From Anastatus disparis (taxonomy: Eukaryota; Arthropoda; Insecta; Hymenoptera; Eupelmidae): a stretch of DNA of 64,000 nucleotides. Location: assembly GCA_017163975.1 (NCBI GenBank), contig JAFFSR010000351.1, positions 1 through 64,000 on the forward strand, written 5' to 3'. The translations under genes and the position numbers were made by a program. This document shows positions 36,197 to 47,289 of this stretch, in pieces; the stretch's first letter is position 1; every line of letters begins with the position of its first letter. Under the pieces are notes generated by a model that was given only the letters and a program-made list of their open reading frames with translations, was not told the origin of the DNA and did not search any database.

Positions 36197-36430
36197 CATA
36201 CACATAAGGTATAAAGAAAAGCATTTTGAATTTTAAGGGTGAGGGGAGCCCCTTTCGCTTTCGCCCCCGTCTATGTGGTGCAACCAAAGATTGATCGTTG
36301 GGGCTCACTGTGAAGTCAGACCACAAGTGGTTATAAATTCAAACGGCGCCTCCAACTCGTTCACCTCTCCGTTTACCCTTAATTATACCCTCCTTAATTA
36401 AAAAGATGTTTTTACAATGGCTTACAAATG
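35691..36430. other. Gene-free spacer with TA microsatellite
   Basis: AT-rich sequence, a TA run at 36144-36193, then a GC-richer block (36220-36340) whose minus strand reads gcgaaaggggctcccctca, possibly the 3' end of the Gypsy fragment that follows. The frame at 36126-36326 is spurious. Confidence 0.5.
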
Positions 36431-36439
36431 AAATATACA

Positions 36440-37070
36440 ATAATTAAGTAGATCGCAAACATGCATGTTTCAATTTATCCAAATGCACAACCTTATATTT
36501 TCCCCCACCCAGATCGATTCTTACGTTTCTATCTCCTAATATTTCTACGATTTTATAAGTACCAGCGTACTGATTATTAAATTTATGCAATTTAGGTTCT
36601 TTTAATAGAAAAACGTCTTTCCCTACTTCGAAGTTTTTTACATTTAGTTTTTGGTCATAATATTTTTTTGAGCGTTATTTCGCTTCTATTAATTTTTCAC
36701 ACGCGGTTGACTGCATAATATTGATTTTATCGATTATTTCGTCTAGGTACATTTCATGTTTTCTCGATGGTTTTAGATTCAAATTCAGAAGGTGAACGCG
36801 CTTTCTGGCCGAAGATTAATTCATATATGGAGTAAATCCGTGTGCTGCGTGTATCGAGGTGTTGTAGGAAAAGATGGCGCACCTTACCCAGATATCCTAA
36901 TCGTCGCGGTCGATATACATTTTCAAATATTCTAGCAAGCTGTGGTGACTACGTTCAATTGAGCCCATAGATTGCGGCCTGAAGGCTGTAGAGCGAAATT
37001 GAAGGCCCGGATGCAATAAGGGCATTTACGCTCGAAGCACGTAAAACTGAAGTCACTTGGTAGTAAAAAT
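36440..37070 (-). pseudogene. Second Gypsy integrase fragment
   Basis: The minus strand reads LQFRSTAFRPQSMGSIERSH, LLEYLKMYID, FSYNTSIHAAHGFTPY and, after a stop and small shifts, the GPY/F-like module NQYAGTYKIVEILGDRNVRI. This is the third catalytic region (Glu of SIERSH) and C-terminal domain of a Ty3/Gypsy integrase, of a lineage different from the 24-36 kb element. At least two in-frame stops are present. No LTR or upstream domains are visible. Confidence 0.8.
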
Positions 37071-37129
37071 TTCATTTTCTTCAAATGAATTTCAAAAAAT
37101 TCGACGTTGCAAAACTCATTATGCCGCAT

Positions 37130-38250
37130 CTTTTTTATATTAACAGTTTTTTTATAAAATTTTTATTTTTCAAGAAAAAAATTAAAAACAAGAAAATTTT
37201 TTACATTAGATTTCAATACTTTTTACTACGTTTTTATTAACTCGCTTTGGTGTCTGTCTGTCTGTCTGTCTGTCTGTTCGGTACGAATTTTGCAACCGAT
37301 TGTAAACTAACTTCCTGATGAGCTAGAGACTTGAAATTTTAAATATAGCTCGGAACTGGATGACAATGCAATATTATAAAAAAAATATATATATCTACCG
37401 AACAATATATTAATATATTCAATCATATACGGAGATGTTGGCAAAATTGAAGATTTGAAGATTTTATATATAGATACACTTTTAACATTAGTGTCTAAAC
37501 ATCTTCGAAAATTTTAAAAATCTTCTTTTGATATATTAATATATTAATATATTAATATATTAATATATCAAATATAGTAATATATATATTAATATAGTAA
37601 TATATTAATATATTAATATATCAAATATATTAATATATTAATATATCAAATATATTAATATATTATATTTAATATATCAAATATATTAATATATTAATTA
37701 TATATATTAATATATTAATTTTAATATATTCAATATTATATATTTTGCATGCATTGTTGGATAATATAATTAAATATATATTCCCACCGAAAAATATATT
37801 AATACAATTATATACGGAGATATTGGAAAAATTGAAATTTTGAAGATTTTATATATAGATATACTTTTAACATTAGTGTCTAACCATCTTCGAAAATTTT
37901 TAAAATTCTTTAACTTCTCATATTGCAATTAGACATAAATTACAGCAGTTTGTATTGTACATATAAAATTTGAGACTGTATTTTATTCATTTTATGGTCT
38001 ATCAATGCATAAAACAATAAATTTTGGTTGAATTTCTAATAGCGTCATTATCGTCAAAATGGCGGGAAACTCAGCATGCGATTACGTGTTCTCTAAAAAA
38101 ATAGATGAAACACGTTTTAGTCCTTGATAACAATATATATGCTATATAATATGCACTGTTGGACAACACGATAAAATTTATATATATATATATATTAATA
38201 TATTTAGAGGGATATACTCATGAAATTAAGTTTTTAATTAATTGAACTAA
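37130..38250. repeat. TGTC and ATATTA simple repeats in a duplicated frame
   Basis: A (TGTC)n tract is at about 37252-37276. A block of atatta words covers about 37540-37735. It is flanked by a direct repeat, tatacggagatgttggcaaa...tttaacattagtgtcta at about 37428-37535 and again at about 37803-37915. No gene. Confidence 0.7.
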
Positions 38251-38251
38251 A

Positions 38252-38545
38252 AGTATAAAATAATATTAAAAATAAAAAAAAAAACTTTTTAATGTACTAC
38301 GTTTTTATAATGAACCAAAAAGTATAAAATAATGTGTAATGAAATGAAAAGTGAATAATGATTTGAAATAAAAAAACGTGGGGCGCATACAATACATAAT
38401 AATAAACATGCGCCCCACGTTTTTTTATTTCAAATCATTATTCACTTTTCATTTCATTACACATTATTTTATACTTTTTGGTTCATTATAAAAACGTAGT
38501 ACATTAAAAAGTTTTTTTTTTTATTTTTAATATTTTAAACTTAAA
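38252..38545. repeat. Near-perfect palindrome, ~130-bp arms
   Basis: The left arm (to about 38390) and right arm (from about 38410) match essentially without mismatch over 120 bp or more, for example gaaccaaaaagtataaaata and its inverse, ending in cgtggggcgcat/atgcgccccacg around a short AT loop. Such identity means a recent element or a fold-back assembly artefact. Confidence 0.85.
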
Positions 38546-38850
38546 TCGTTGTAATTCGAGTAAATATTAACCGATTCCGCTGAAATTTAAAATATAGCAC
38601 AATCATAATTGTTAATGAATTATTATTATTATTATTATTATTATATTGTTATTATTATTATTACCATCGTAAAATATTATTTCATTATTATTGTGATTAT
38701 TTAACGTTTGATGAGGACTACTTCCCCACGCGGTATTGCGCAATCGCAAGCAACGATTACGAGATTCCGCGGCGAGTTACTCGTCTATCAAAGAATCTAA
38801 ATACGATGTCGAGTTTTTAGCTGATAGAGTCGATCTAGGTGAATATATAT

Positions 38851-40802
38851 ATTTTTTTTTTGTTTTTAAAGATTTAATATATAAAGGATATTGTCGGATT
38901 CCGTGCGCGGACTTTATGTGGAGCGGACGTGCTGCCGGCTCTGTTTCTGTCCTGTCCCTCTTCTTTTCCTATTTCCCCGCTCGATTCAAAGTTGGCGGAT
39001 GGAATCCGTCTGGTTCTATTAAAGTTTGTTCAGGGTTTTTTATTTATTGAGTTCTTTTTTCTTTTTTATGAGTTTGATCGTTGATCAAGTGTTCTTCTGT
39101 CTTTATCACTGTTCATTTTTCAAGTTCGTTATGGCTGTTTGCCATAACAATGTAATCTTAAAATCTTTATCTCTTGGAAGGATAGTGACTGGCTTTAACT
39201 TGGACGTTCTTCTCAGTTTCCCTTCCGTCTGTTCATTTGTGTTGCAGCGATTGGGGGCTGTCTTGCGGTCGTTTTGCCGGGTGAATTTATTCGTGAATGT
39301 AGTTCATAAAACAACCTTTTGCCGCCAATTTTATCAACTCTGCGTTCGAGTCTAAGGGAGTTATTTTCACCACATCTACGGATTTGGATCTTTTTATTCA
39401 TGCTGTTAAAGTTTTAAAATTTGTGCAACGAGCGCCGCAGACATTTATTACTTTTGACCTGAAAAATAAGAAGGGTCATAAAATCATCTTGCAGAGTATC
39501 TCTATGGACAGAGATTTGCATCTAACTGTAAAATTAAAGGATGACGAGATGTGAATTTCTTCAAGCTTCAAGTGAAAAAGTTTTCAGTGAAAATCTACTG
39601 TGAAAGGTTGTGAATGTGTCCTAACGAACTTTTTGAAAAGTGTAAATATTTTAAACAGTGCTTGACTCAAGGTCATTCATCAATGTTCTGTTCTTTGTTT
39701 ACTCCCAAGAGATATTATATTTGTGACACCGACAACGAGTTCGAATTCAAACCTTAAATACACCGGTCTTTGATCGGACTGACTTTGTCTATTTTCTCAG
39801 TATTCGGTGTAATTGGGAGTTTGGTGAATGTTTGTAATCAGACATTTCGCGGAAATTTTGCAAGCAATTCGCGAAGTTCTTGTGACGACAACGGACTTAG
39901 GTCGTGTTAAAAATTTGTTTTTCAATATGGACGCTCAAATGCGCGGGAAGTGATGGTGTATAGAATGCTCAGCGTGAAAAAAAAAGTTATGACTGTTTTT
40001 TTGTATTAATGACTCTTAAAATTACGTTGAAAAACTTTTATTTTATGTACATCACTCGTTGTGGTTACACAACAACAACGATCTATAGCATATCAATCCA
40101 TAGACAATAATTTTTTTTTTCCTTTATCTTTGTATTAAGTTGTGACCACTGTTTGTGATGGTATTTAATTGTAATTTGACAGTGTTCTTGCTCGGTAATG
40201 ACGCGGATGTGACGCGCCGAGTTCTTGTTGGACTCGGACTGTCATTGCTGCACCTCGCTTTTTTCTATCGACGCGAACAGTATTGCATCCTCTTTTGTTT
40301 ATCTTTGGACGAGTTGCCCTCTTCCGTATCTGTGCGGGTCGCAGATACGATTTTCCGGGGAGATGCCCAAATGATGATGAAGAAGAGATAGATGATCTTT
40401 CCTTTAGGACAGTTGTGGAGACCTTTTTCGGAGCAGGGATTGGGCGAAAAAGAATCTAATATTTTTCCTAAAATTAACGATCCAATGAGGAATGGTAATG
40501 GGTACATGTCCTGGAGGATATAACCAACAATAGAAGAAAAAAAAAAAAAAGGATATTGTCCTCTATAAGTTGATCTTTTTTATATGGTGATGTCGAGGGA
40601 AGCTAGCCCGGTTCCCGTTTAATACATTACATCAGGCTAGACTGTCAGACTCACCAAACCGAAAACTTTGACTACCGATGGATGGTCAGCCACTTTTATG
40701 ACCACCAACCAATCGATACCCAATGAGGTCGGATTTTTTAATAGTCGCGATATAAATGGCTCATACACTAATTTTTTTTCGAAAAAAAGTTAGAGGTACC
40801 TG
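38851..40802 (-). mobile_element. SINE copy 1, split by a retrotransposon
   Basis: Two pieces, 38851-38895 and 40551-40802, together match the uninterrupted SINE at 51771-52155 (shared ggatattgtcctctat, ccgatggatggtcagccact and cccaatgaggtcggattttt). The A-rich 3' end is the T-run at 38851. The tRNA-like head is lost at 40802. Confidence 0.85.
38896..40550 (+). mobile_element. Non-LTR retrotransposon inserted in the SINE
   Basis: It is bordered by GGATATTGTC at 38886-38895 and 40551-40560 (target-site duplication) and ends in 14 A. It begins with a CpG-rich leader (ggattccgtgcgcgg). Coding remnants include a start around MAVCHNNVILKSLSL (39131), VIFTTSTDLDLFIHAVK with LKNKKGHKIILQS (39361-39554), and a knuckle-like CKYFKQCLTQGHSSMFC (about 39638). 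No reverse transcriptase is present, so it is an internally deleted or non-autonomous copy carrying gag-type remnants. Its 3' end shares aggaatggtaatgggtacat with the element ending near 49370. Confidence 0.82.
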
Positions 40803-41065
40803 GGGCCTTATTCTATCACTGTGTCACGAGATGAAAGTGACACGCGGTAATTCTATGTTACATGCGACATAAAATAATGTACTATCTTTTTAGAAAATAT
40901 AGTACTTTGATTTCTTGGCGGTTAAATGTTTGAAATGAAAGTATCATGTTTCATACTTTCAGAAAAAATTTAATTTATCAAACTTTATTTTTTATTTTGT
41001 AAATAACTTTTATGAAAAAAATTTAAAAAGATTAATTCATGTATTGATTGAACTAGTTTTGATTA

Positions 41066-42212
41066 CCCTGGTAGAAAGTTGAGCATATTTTCAGTATATC
41101 ATCCCGTATTTTATGGGCAGTCGCGATCATATGCTTTTAGATATCGCGATAAACCTCCATTACTCTTAACGAATTATCGCGATGGTATCGGGAGAATATG
41201 GTCAATGTTGAATTATACTATATTCATAAACAGCATATTACAAAGTGTGAGTGAGCGCGCATATGGGAACACAGTTAGTGAGAAAGAGAAAGGCTGTTCA
41301 CTCCTTGTTTCCTTTTCAGTTCCTAAACGGACAGTCTTACACTGTAAAAAAAATAGCAGAAAATCACGTTGTTGGTCGACGATTTCAATGCGACCATGCA
41401 CCGTCGAGGTTATTTAACTTCGTTCAACGGCGACATTTTAACGTGCTTTGCGTGATTTCACGTAAACTGAACACAAGATTTTTAGATTAAATCAGTTAGA
41501 TTTTGCGCTTCAACAATGTTAAATAACATCGACGGTGCATGGTCGCATTGAAATCGTCGACCAACGACGTGATTTCTCGCCATTTTCTTTTACAGTGTAT
41601 TCTCTCACACTAAGTTTACATATGCACTCGCTCACTCGCACTTCGCACTCACTGATTTTACATGGATATTTTATTCATAATCATACTGTATATGTTCGCA
41701 AATAAATTTAAGTTATACAATAAAGAACAGAAAATGTAGACACTATTACAATAACTGTATATGCATCTTTAATAATTTTAAAGTTAAGTCAAGTCAATCT
41801 AACCTGCACATATAGTGATGAAGATAGATGCTTATAGAAGACGAAGCGTCGAGTGATGCGCGCGCAGCTAACATTCAGTATTCACAACAATAGGATATAT
41901 TTTACGATTGTACAAACAGGCGCCATCGCGGGCAGCATGTATATATACAGATTCGCTTTCTATAAACGATTTTAATTGCAAAATTATTTACAACTCATAT
42001 GAATTGTAATAATGAATATTATAATATTTATAATTTATTTCGAATCGGAAGAAAAAAATTTTAATTATTTTAGTGATTATATTTTATATCAACTCTGTAA
42101 TCTTTAATATATTATCGTGTATTTATCGGTCACTTATTGCGACTGCGTAGCGACGAGATATAGCCAACAGTTAGTTATCTGAGCATATCTTATCCTTAAT
42201 TTTCTACCAGGG
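41066..42212. mobile_element. TA-flanked 1.15-kb element, CCCTGGTAGAAA ends
   Basis: CCCTGGTAGAAA and its exact inverse are each followed outside by TA, as in Tc1/mariner-type insertions. gagcatat recurs inverted just inside. No transposase frame; frames at 41079-41490 are chance. A MITE sits inside it. Confidence 0.7.
41340..41597. mobile_element. 258-bp MITE with CACTGTAAAA ends
   Basis: The left arm CACTGTAAAAAAAATAGCAG and the right arm inverse ending TTTTACAGTG are flanked by TA on both sides. Inner stems ttggtcgacgatttcaatgc and atgcaccgtcga are nearly perfect. Confidence 0.85.
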
Positions 42213-42715
42213 TATATATTACTTGAAATGGGAATTAAATTTATTTGTTAAAGTAATTGCAAATATTTTATAAATTAATAAATTTGTATTTTATTAATAA
42301 AAAGATAACTGTAGTATTTGATCTTTTGGTAATATTTTTGCTACTAATAATAATCAAATAATTTTACAGCTTTCACGATGAATTAAATGAATACAATATT
42401 CACCCTATGGTAAATATTCAAGTTGGGATAGAGCATAGTAATAGAGATTATCCAGCTGGAATAGCTGAGAGAGATCATCTAATCCACCAATATTAAACAT
42501 AATTTATATATTTAATATTGGATTATTTCTTTGTTCGTCAATGTTTAACTTCTTAAATATATTTAATTTAAACGAGCTGAATCTTTATAATTTTAATTTT
42601 ATTTAAAAATTTTGTATTCATTTATGAGTAATGTTTTTAGTTTGAAAAAAATCTAGCTATTATTAAGCACATGAAGAACGTTACTATAAGTTTAAAGATT
42701 AATTAATAAGCACAG

Positions 42716-42775
42716 TCATGGAAGGGTTTGTAAAATTATCATCTGTCATTATTATTATAAATAGTAATGGATAAA
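42716..42775. mobile_element. Half copy of the GAAGAGTTTGT MITE
   Basis: catggaagggtttgtaaaat, tatcatctgtcattattatt and agtaatggat match the arm and centre of the complete MITE at 44678-44775; the second arm is missing. Confidence 0.6.
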
Positions 42776-42811
42776 AATCCATGATAATTAATTTTTTATA
42801 TACCTCTTTAA

Positions 42812-44460
42812 GGGCATGCATACGCTCTACTATACCGGCCGGTATAGGCCGAATTTCTAGAATCGAAGAATTAACTTTGTAAAAAAACTAATCATCAGAA
42901 TGAATTTTTCTTTTACAGTTCACTCTATTGTGAGATAATAAATGGCGGAAAAAAGAAAAACCCCAGAAAAATAGTGAATTTTTCGAAAATAGAGATAATA
43001 GTATAGCAAAGCGTAGGCCGAATTTCTAGAATCGAAGAATCAACTTTGTAAAAAAACTAATCATCAGAATGAATTTTCCTTTTGTAGGTCACTCTATTTT
43101 GAGATAATAAAGGGCGGAAAATAGAAAAACCTCAGGAATTCGGAAAAAAATTATTTTTCTCAAAATAATATGAAAATAATTATCATACTAGAAAGTGTAA
43201 TGTTGTCAGGTTGTCAATACCTGACTATGATGCGATACATTTTGGCGTTTTTCTTACGCTGTGGCGCGAACTTCGAAATTTGAAATTTATTGAATATTAT
43301 CATTTTATGCAAATGATAACTCAATCATTCTTTATTCGTCTGTGATGAAAGCAATGTTTTATTTTTTTTTGGCATAAATAAAATATTTTTGTTGTACATG
43401 TGTGAGATATAGCGAACAAAATAGAAAGGAAAAGACAATACAAACTTGTGAGTACGGGTATAAGACACGCACACACATGAAGTCTGTGCTATTCTGTTGC
43501 TTTCTTTTTACAGTAAGGCCCTTCTTACAATAAACAATGAAAGAAGGGCTTTCTCACATTGTTTACTGTACCTCATACATATAAAACAGAAAGTAGAGTA
43601 TTTTATATTCTTTTTTTTCTAATGAAAATTCATAAAAATTTCCTAGATGCAGAAATAATATATTCTAAACATTTGCAATGCATACAATAATAGCTAATTC
43701 ATTTTCGAATATATCATCACTAACACGTACACACAAGAATAATGTTAGAAAAAGAAAAAGAAAGCAACAGAATAGCTGAAAACGCGACTTCATGTGCGTG
43801 CGTGTCTTATACCCGTACGCACACGTTTGTATTGTTTTTTCCTTTCTATTTTGTTCGCTATGCATCACACATATACAACAAAAATATTTTATTTATGCCA
43901 AAAAAAAGAAGAACATCATTGCTTTCATCACAGAAGAATAAAGAATGATTGAGTTATCATTTGCATAAAATGACAATATTCAATATATTTCAAATTTCGA
44001 AGTTCGCGTCACAGTGTAAGAAAAACGCCAACATGTATCGCGTCAGAGTCAGGTGTTGCCAACCTGATAACATTACATTTTCTAGTATGATAATTATTTT
44101 CATATTATTTTGAGAAAAATAATTTTTTTCCGAATTCCTGAGGTTTTTCTATTTTCCGCCCTTTATTATCTCAAAATAGAGTGACCTACAAAAGGAAAAT
44201 TCATTCTGATGATTAGTTTTTTTACAAAGTTGATTCTTCGATTCTAGAAATTCGGCCTACGCTCTGCTATACTATTATCTCTATTTTCGAAAAATTCACT
44301 ATTTTTCTGAGGTTTTTCTATTTTCTGCCCTTTATTATCTTACAATAGAGTGAACTGTAAAAGAAAAATTCATTCTGATAATTAGTTTTTTACAAAGTTA
44401 ATTCTTCGATTCTAGAAACTCGGCCTATACCGGCCGGTATAGTAGAGCGTATGCATGCCC
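42812..44460. mobile_element. 1.65-kb foldback, TTAA target, GGGCATGC ends
   Basis: Ends GGGCATGCATACGCTCTACT with the palindromic TATACCGGCCGGTATA just inside, exactly inverted at the right, flanked by TTAA (42808-42811 and 44461-44464). Nearly the whole element is two arms of about 740 bp meeting near 43560. Within the arms, gccgaatttctagaatcgaa is tandemly repeated (42848 and 43017). The TTAA target suggests piggyBac- or Kolobok-type mobilisation. The frames at 43665-43948 are not genes. Confidence 0.9.
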
Positions 44461-44464
44461 TTAA

Positions 44465-44862
44465 CTTGGGATTTTTTCCTGATCCACCTCTTCGCTTCTT
44501 TACAATTAGTTCTTCATCTTCATCACCTTTCTTTCTCTTTTTCCTTGTTTGCTTCTTTTTGTTATCATCTTTTTCATCTTTAAATTCAGCAACAGCATCA
44601 CCAATAGCTTTGAATAATTTTTTTTCTGTAAAATTATTGGTGTAATCAACTTTTTTAGGCTGCCTCTAATCTTCATAGAAGAGTTTGTGAAATTATCATC
44701 TGTCATTATTATTATTAACAGTAATGGATAATAATCCATAATAATAATGGCAGACGAAAAATTTACAAACTCTTCCATAACCGTGCTCATTACTGTATCT
44801 TTAAACTCTTTATTACGTTCTTCAGTCTTCATGTAATTAATCATCATTTTGATAGGCTCAAG
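44465..44862 (-). pseudogene. Unidentified coding remnant, Lys-rich C-terminus
   Basis: The minus strand reads LEPIKMMINYMKTEERNK, EFKDTVMSTVM, then (after a 98-bp MITE and a frame change) KVDYTNNFTEKKLFKAIGDA, VAEFKDEKDDNKKKQTRKKR and GGSGKNPKL. The composition and long open stretch look protein-coding. It stops at the foldback insertion; past the insertion the frame would end within a few codons. I cannot name it. A basic, Lys/Asp/Glu-rich tail is seen in many nuclear and transposon proteins. Confidence 0.45.
44678..44775. mobile_element. 98-bp MITE with CATA target duplication
   Basis: GAAGAGTTTGTGAAATTATC and its inverse are flanked by CATA at 44674-44677 and 44776-44779. It interrupts the coding remnant. 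Confidence 0.75.
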
Positions 44863-45058
44863 TTATAATTTCCTTGCTACTTTTGTAAATAATATTTTAA
44901 AAACTGATAATTTACAATATTGAAATATTGTTAACTTGTTACATAAGAACATTGTTATTGCTTAACATTTGTTTTTTTATTAAAAAAAAATCTACCTAAC
45001 TTAATCAGTTGATAGAATGGATAAGGCATTTCTTAAATATTGTTGATGATAAAAACTG

Positions 45059-45632
45059 TTTTCATCCCAGGCGGACGCATTCGGGTTTTTACGTGCAGAG
45101 AGTCCTCAATTGATAAATAGGTTAGATGCACGCTAGGAGCTCCTAGGCTGCAATAGCAGTCATTACTGCCCAGGAGTATAAAGCTCCTGGGTTGCATTGA
45201 GCTCATTAAAGCCCAGCAGCAACTTTTCTCTATCGTATTTCGACTTAAATCAAAAACAAAAGAATCAATAGTGCAAAACTGCAAGTTCAGTTGTATTTGG
45301 TATTCAAGCTACAGCTTGTGCTACAGAATTTTATTACTTTAAAAAATCGATATTTATAAAAAAAATAAAATCATAAAATTGCAATAATATTGTTAATTAT
45401 CAATAATTTTAATCTTAATTTTATTATTTATTGTCGATGTTACTATTTTTATTTATTATTTCTTTTTAATTTTATTATTTATAGTTAATTTTTTATTTAA
45501 TATCAAAAATTAATAAATTTTAATAAAAAAGAGTACCCTATAATTTTAGTTTTATTATATATATATATAAAATTATTTTTAAAAAAACAGCTGCACCTAA
45601 AAATCCTCATGCGTCCTTGCCTGGGATGAAAA
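45059..45632. mobile_element. 574-bp element with TTTTCATCCCAGGCGG ends
   Basis: The left end ttttcatcccaggcggacgc and the right-end inverse (atgcgtccttgcctgggatg) pair with one or two mismatches. gtttttacgtgcag and ctgcacctaaaaa extend the repeat. An internal hairpin around taggagctcctag lies at 45128-45200. The word cccaggcgga recurs near 61192. The minus-strand frame at 45033-45284 is a by-product. Confidence 0.65.
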
Positions 45633-45647
45633 ATTTTTTAAGCACCC

Positions 45648-45794
45648 TGGGCGAGCCTTGCGCGATGACGGCCTTCGGACGATATTTACATCGTGGGATA
45701 AAGCCTCGGCCGCTCGCTTCGCTCGCGCGCCTCGGCTTTATTATCCCACGATGTTAATATCGTCCGCAGGTCGTAATCGTGCAAGGCTCGCCCA
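45648..45794. repeat. GC-rich hairpin
   Basis: gggcgagccttgc and its inverse gcaaggctcgccc bracket atcgtgggataaagcctcgg and its inverse, with the loop gctcgcttcgctcgcgcg. It is far more GC-rich than its surroundings. Confidence 0.8.
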
Positions 45795-45946
45795 AGGTAC
45801 ATAAATAACTAATATAGCTGTAATTGTAATTTGTTTCGCAGTACATCGAAACAAAAAATATAAGTTATCTTTAAGAAACCAAAAATTGTAATAAACAGTA
45901 AATAAAGCATTACATAAATTTTAAACAAAAAGGGAAACAATAACTG

Positions 45947-46272
45947 CCCGGTCAAAAAAAACATCTATAAATATAGCTCAAAATATAGGTAAAGAAAATA
46001 CAGCTATATTGATGTGTATAATAGCTATATTCATGTGTTTTTTTAGCTGTATATCTATGAGAAATATAGCTAGATTTTTAGCTATATTTCTATCTATAAT
46101 GGGCTAAAATAGGGATTGTACCTATAAAGATAGGTAAAAATATATCTAAAAATCTAGCTATATTTCTCATAGATATACAGCTAAAAAACACGTGAATATA
46201 GCTATAATACACAATGTAGCTGTATTTTTACCTATATTATTAGCTATATTTATAGATGTTTTTTTTGCAGGC
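45947..46272. mobile_element. TATAGCTATA-array palindromic element
   Basis: Ends are CCCGGTCAAAAAAAACATCT on the left and, inverted, GCCTGCAAAAAAAACATCT on the right; the target duplication is TG (45945-45946 and 46273-46274). Arms are full of atagctata and tagctgtat words in mirror order. The architecture is the same as the CCCTACT families, though the terminal bases are more diverged. Confidence 0.8.
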
Positions 46273-46434
46273 TGTACAGTCAACGGAAACATATTCTATG
46301 ATAGTTCTTTTTCTGTGATTTTAAAATAACGCGACATTATTGGATGATTCCGACAGTCCACTCATTTTTATTGGTTAATTTTTAAATGTGGGAAAAAGAA
46401 TTATCATAGAATATGTTACCGTCGAGTGTACATC
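46273..46434. mobile_element. 162-bp hairpin MITE, TGTACA ends
   Basis: The arm tgtacagtcaacggaaacat followed by attctatgata is mirrored by tatcatagaatatgttaccg followed by tcgagtgtaca. It abuts the TAGCTATA element, which inserted at its very edge. Confidence 0.75.
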
Positions 46435-46532
46435 TTGTTTTATTAAATTTCCATTTAAGAAACTTTGTATAAAATAGAAAAGGTTTTTACTTACAATTTT
46501 CTATTTAATCCTTTGATTTTGTAAATTTTTAA

Positions 46533-47121
46533 GTCGACTCATAAAGAAATTGGTGTATCGAGTACATGAAATGAGATTCAATCAAATACTAAAATGTTGA
46601 ATAAATAGAATTAAATATTTTTATTTATTAAAAAACAAACATGATTTAAATAATAATATTATTATTAACAAGTTTTAACAATGAATATTTTGTACAATAA
46701 TGTTAAAAAAATTATAATGATTATTAATATAAATAAAAAAATATTTGTATTATTTAAAAAATTATTTGTTTAAATAATAAAAATATTATTAAAAATAAAT
46801 CAAATTAAATATTTTTTAAAAATTTGTTTATAATAATGATAACAATCATATTAATAATAATAGTAATATAATTCTTATAAAAATTAAAATCATTTTTTAA
46901 ATAATACAAATATTTTTTTATTTATATTACTAATCATTATTATTTTTTTAACATTATTGTACAAAATATTCATTGTTACAAATTGTTAATAATATTATTA
47001 TTTAAATCATGTTTGTATTTTAATAAATAATAAAAATATTTAATTTCATTTATTTTACATTTTGGTGTTTCATTTAATTTCATTTTATTGACTCGATACA
47101 TCAACTTTTTTATGGGTCGAC
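46533..47121. mobile_element. AT-rich 589-bp palindrome, GTCGAC ends
   Basis: gtcgactcataaagaaattg and the inverse of cttttttatgggtcgac form the ends. Inner arms (aacaatgaatattttgtaca and its inverse) are highly AT-rich and nearly identical around a centre near 46830. Confidence 0.75.
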
Positions 47122-47289
47122 ATTCACCTAAATTACCATTGTGACACAGACTTTCATGCGACTTATGAATTGAAAAATATTAACTTTACCGAAAACATTG
47201 GGCTGCGCGTGCGCATTTCTTATTATTGAATTCATGTGTCGCTCGAAAACATGCGTCTCACTGGTGACTTAGCTATAGAATAAGGCCCC

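Larger units (their letters stand above)
40802..47289. mobile_element. Possible 6.5-kb TIR-bounded nest
   Basis: GGGGCCTTATTCTAT at 40802-40816 is exactly inverted at 47275-47289. Next to these ends lie gtgtcacgagatg and catgcgtctcactggtgac, weakly inverted. The interior contains at least eight smaller palindromes. No transposase is visible, and the target duplication is unclear. Confidence 0.4.

Noticed and set aside
44451..44645. Ser/Phe-rich plus-strand frame
   Set aside because: Shadow of the Lys/Glu-rich minus-strand remnant and partly inside the foldback.
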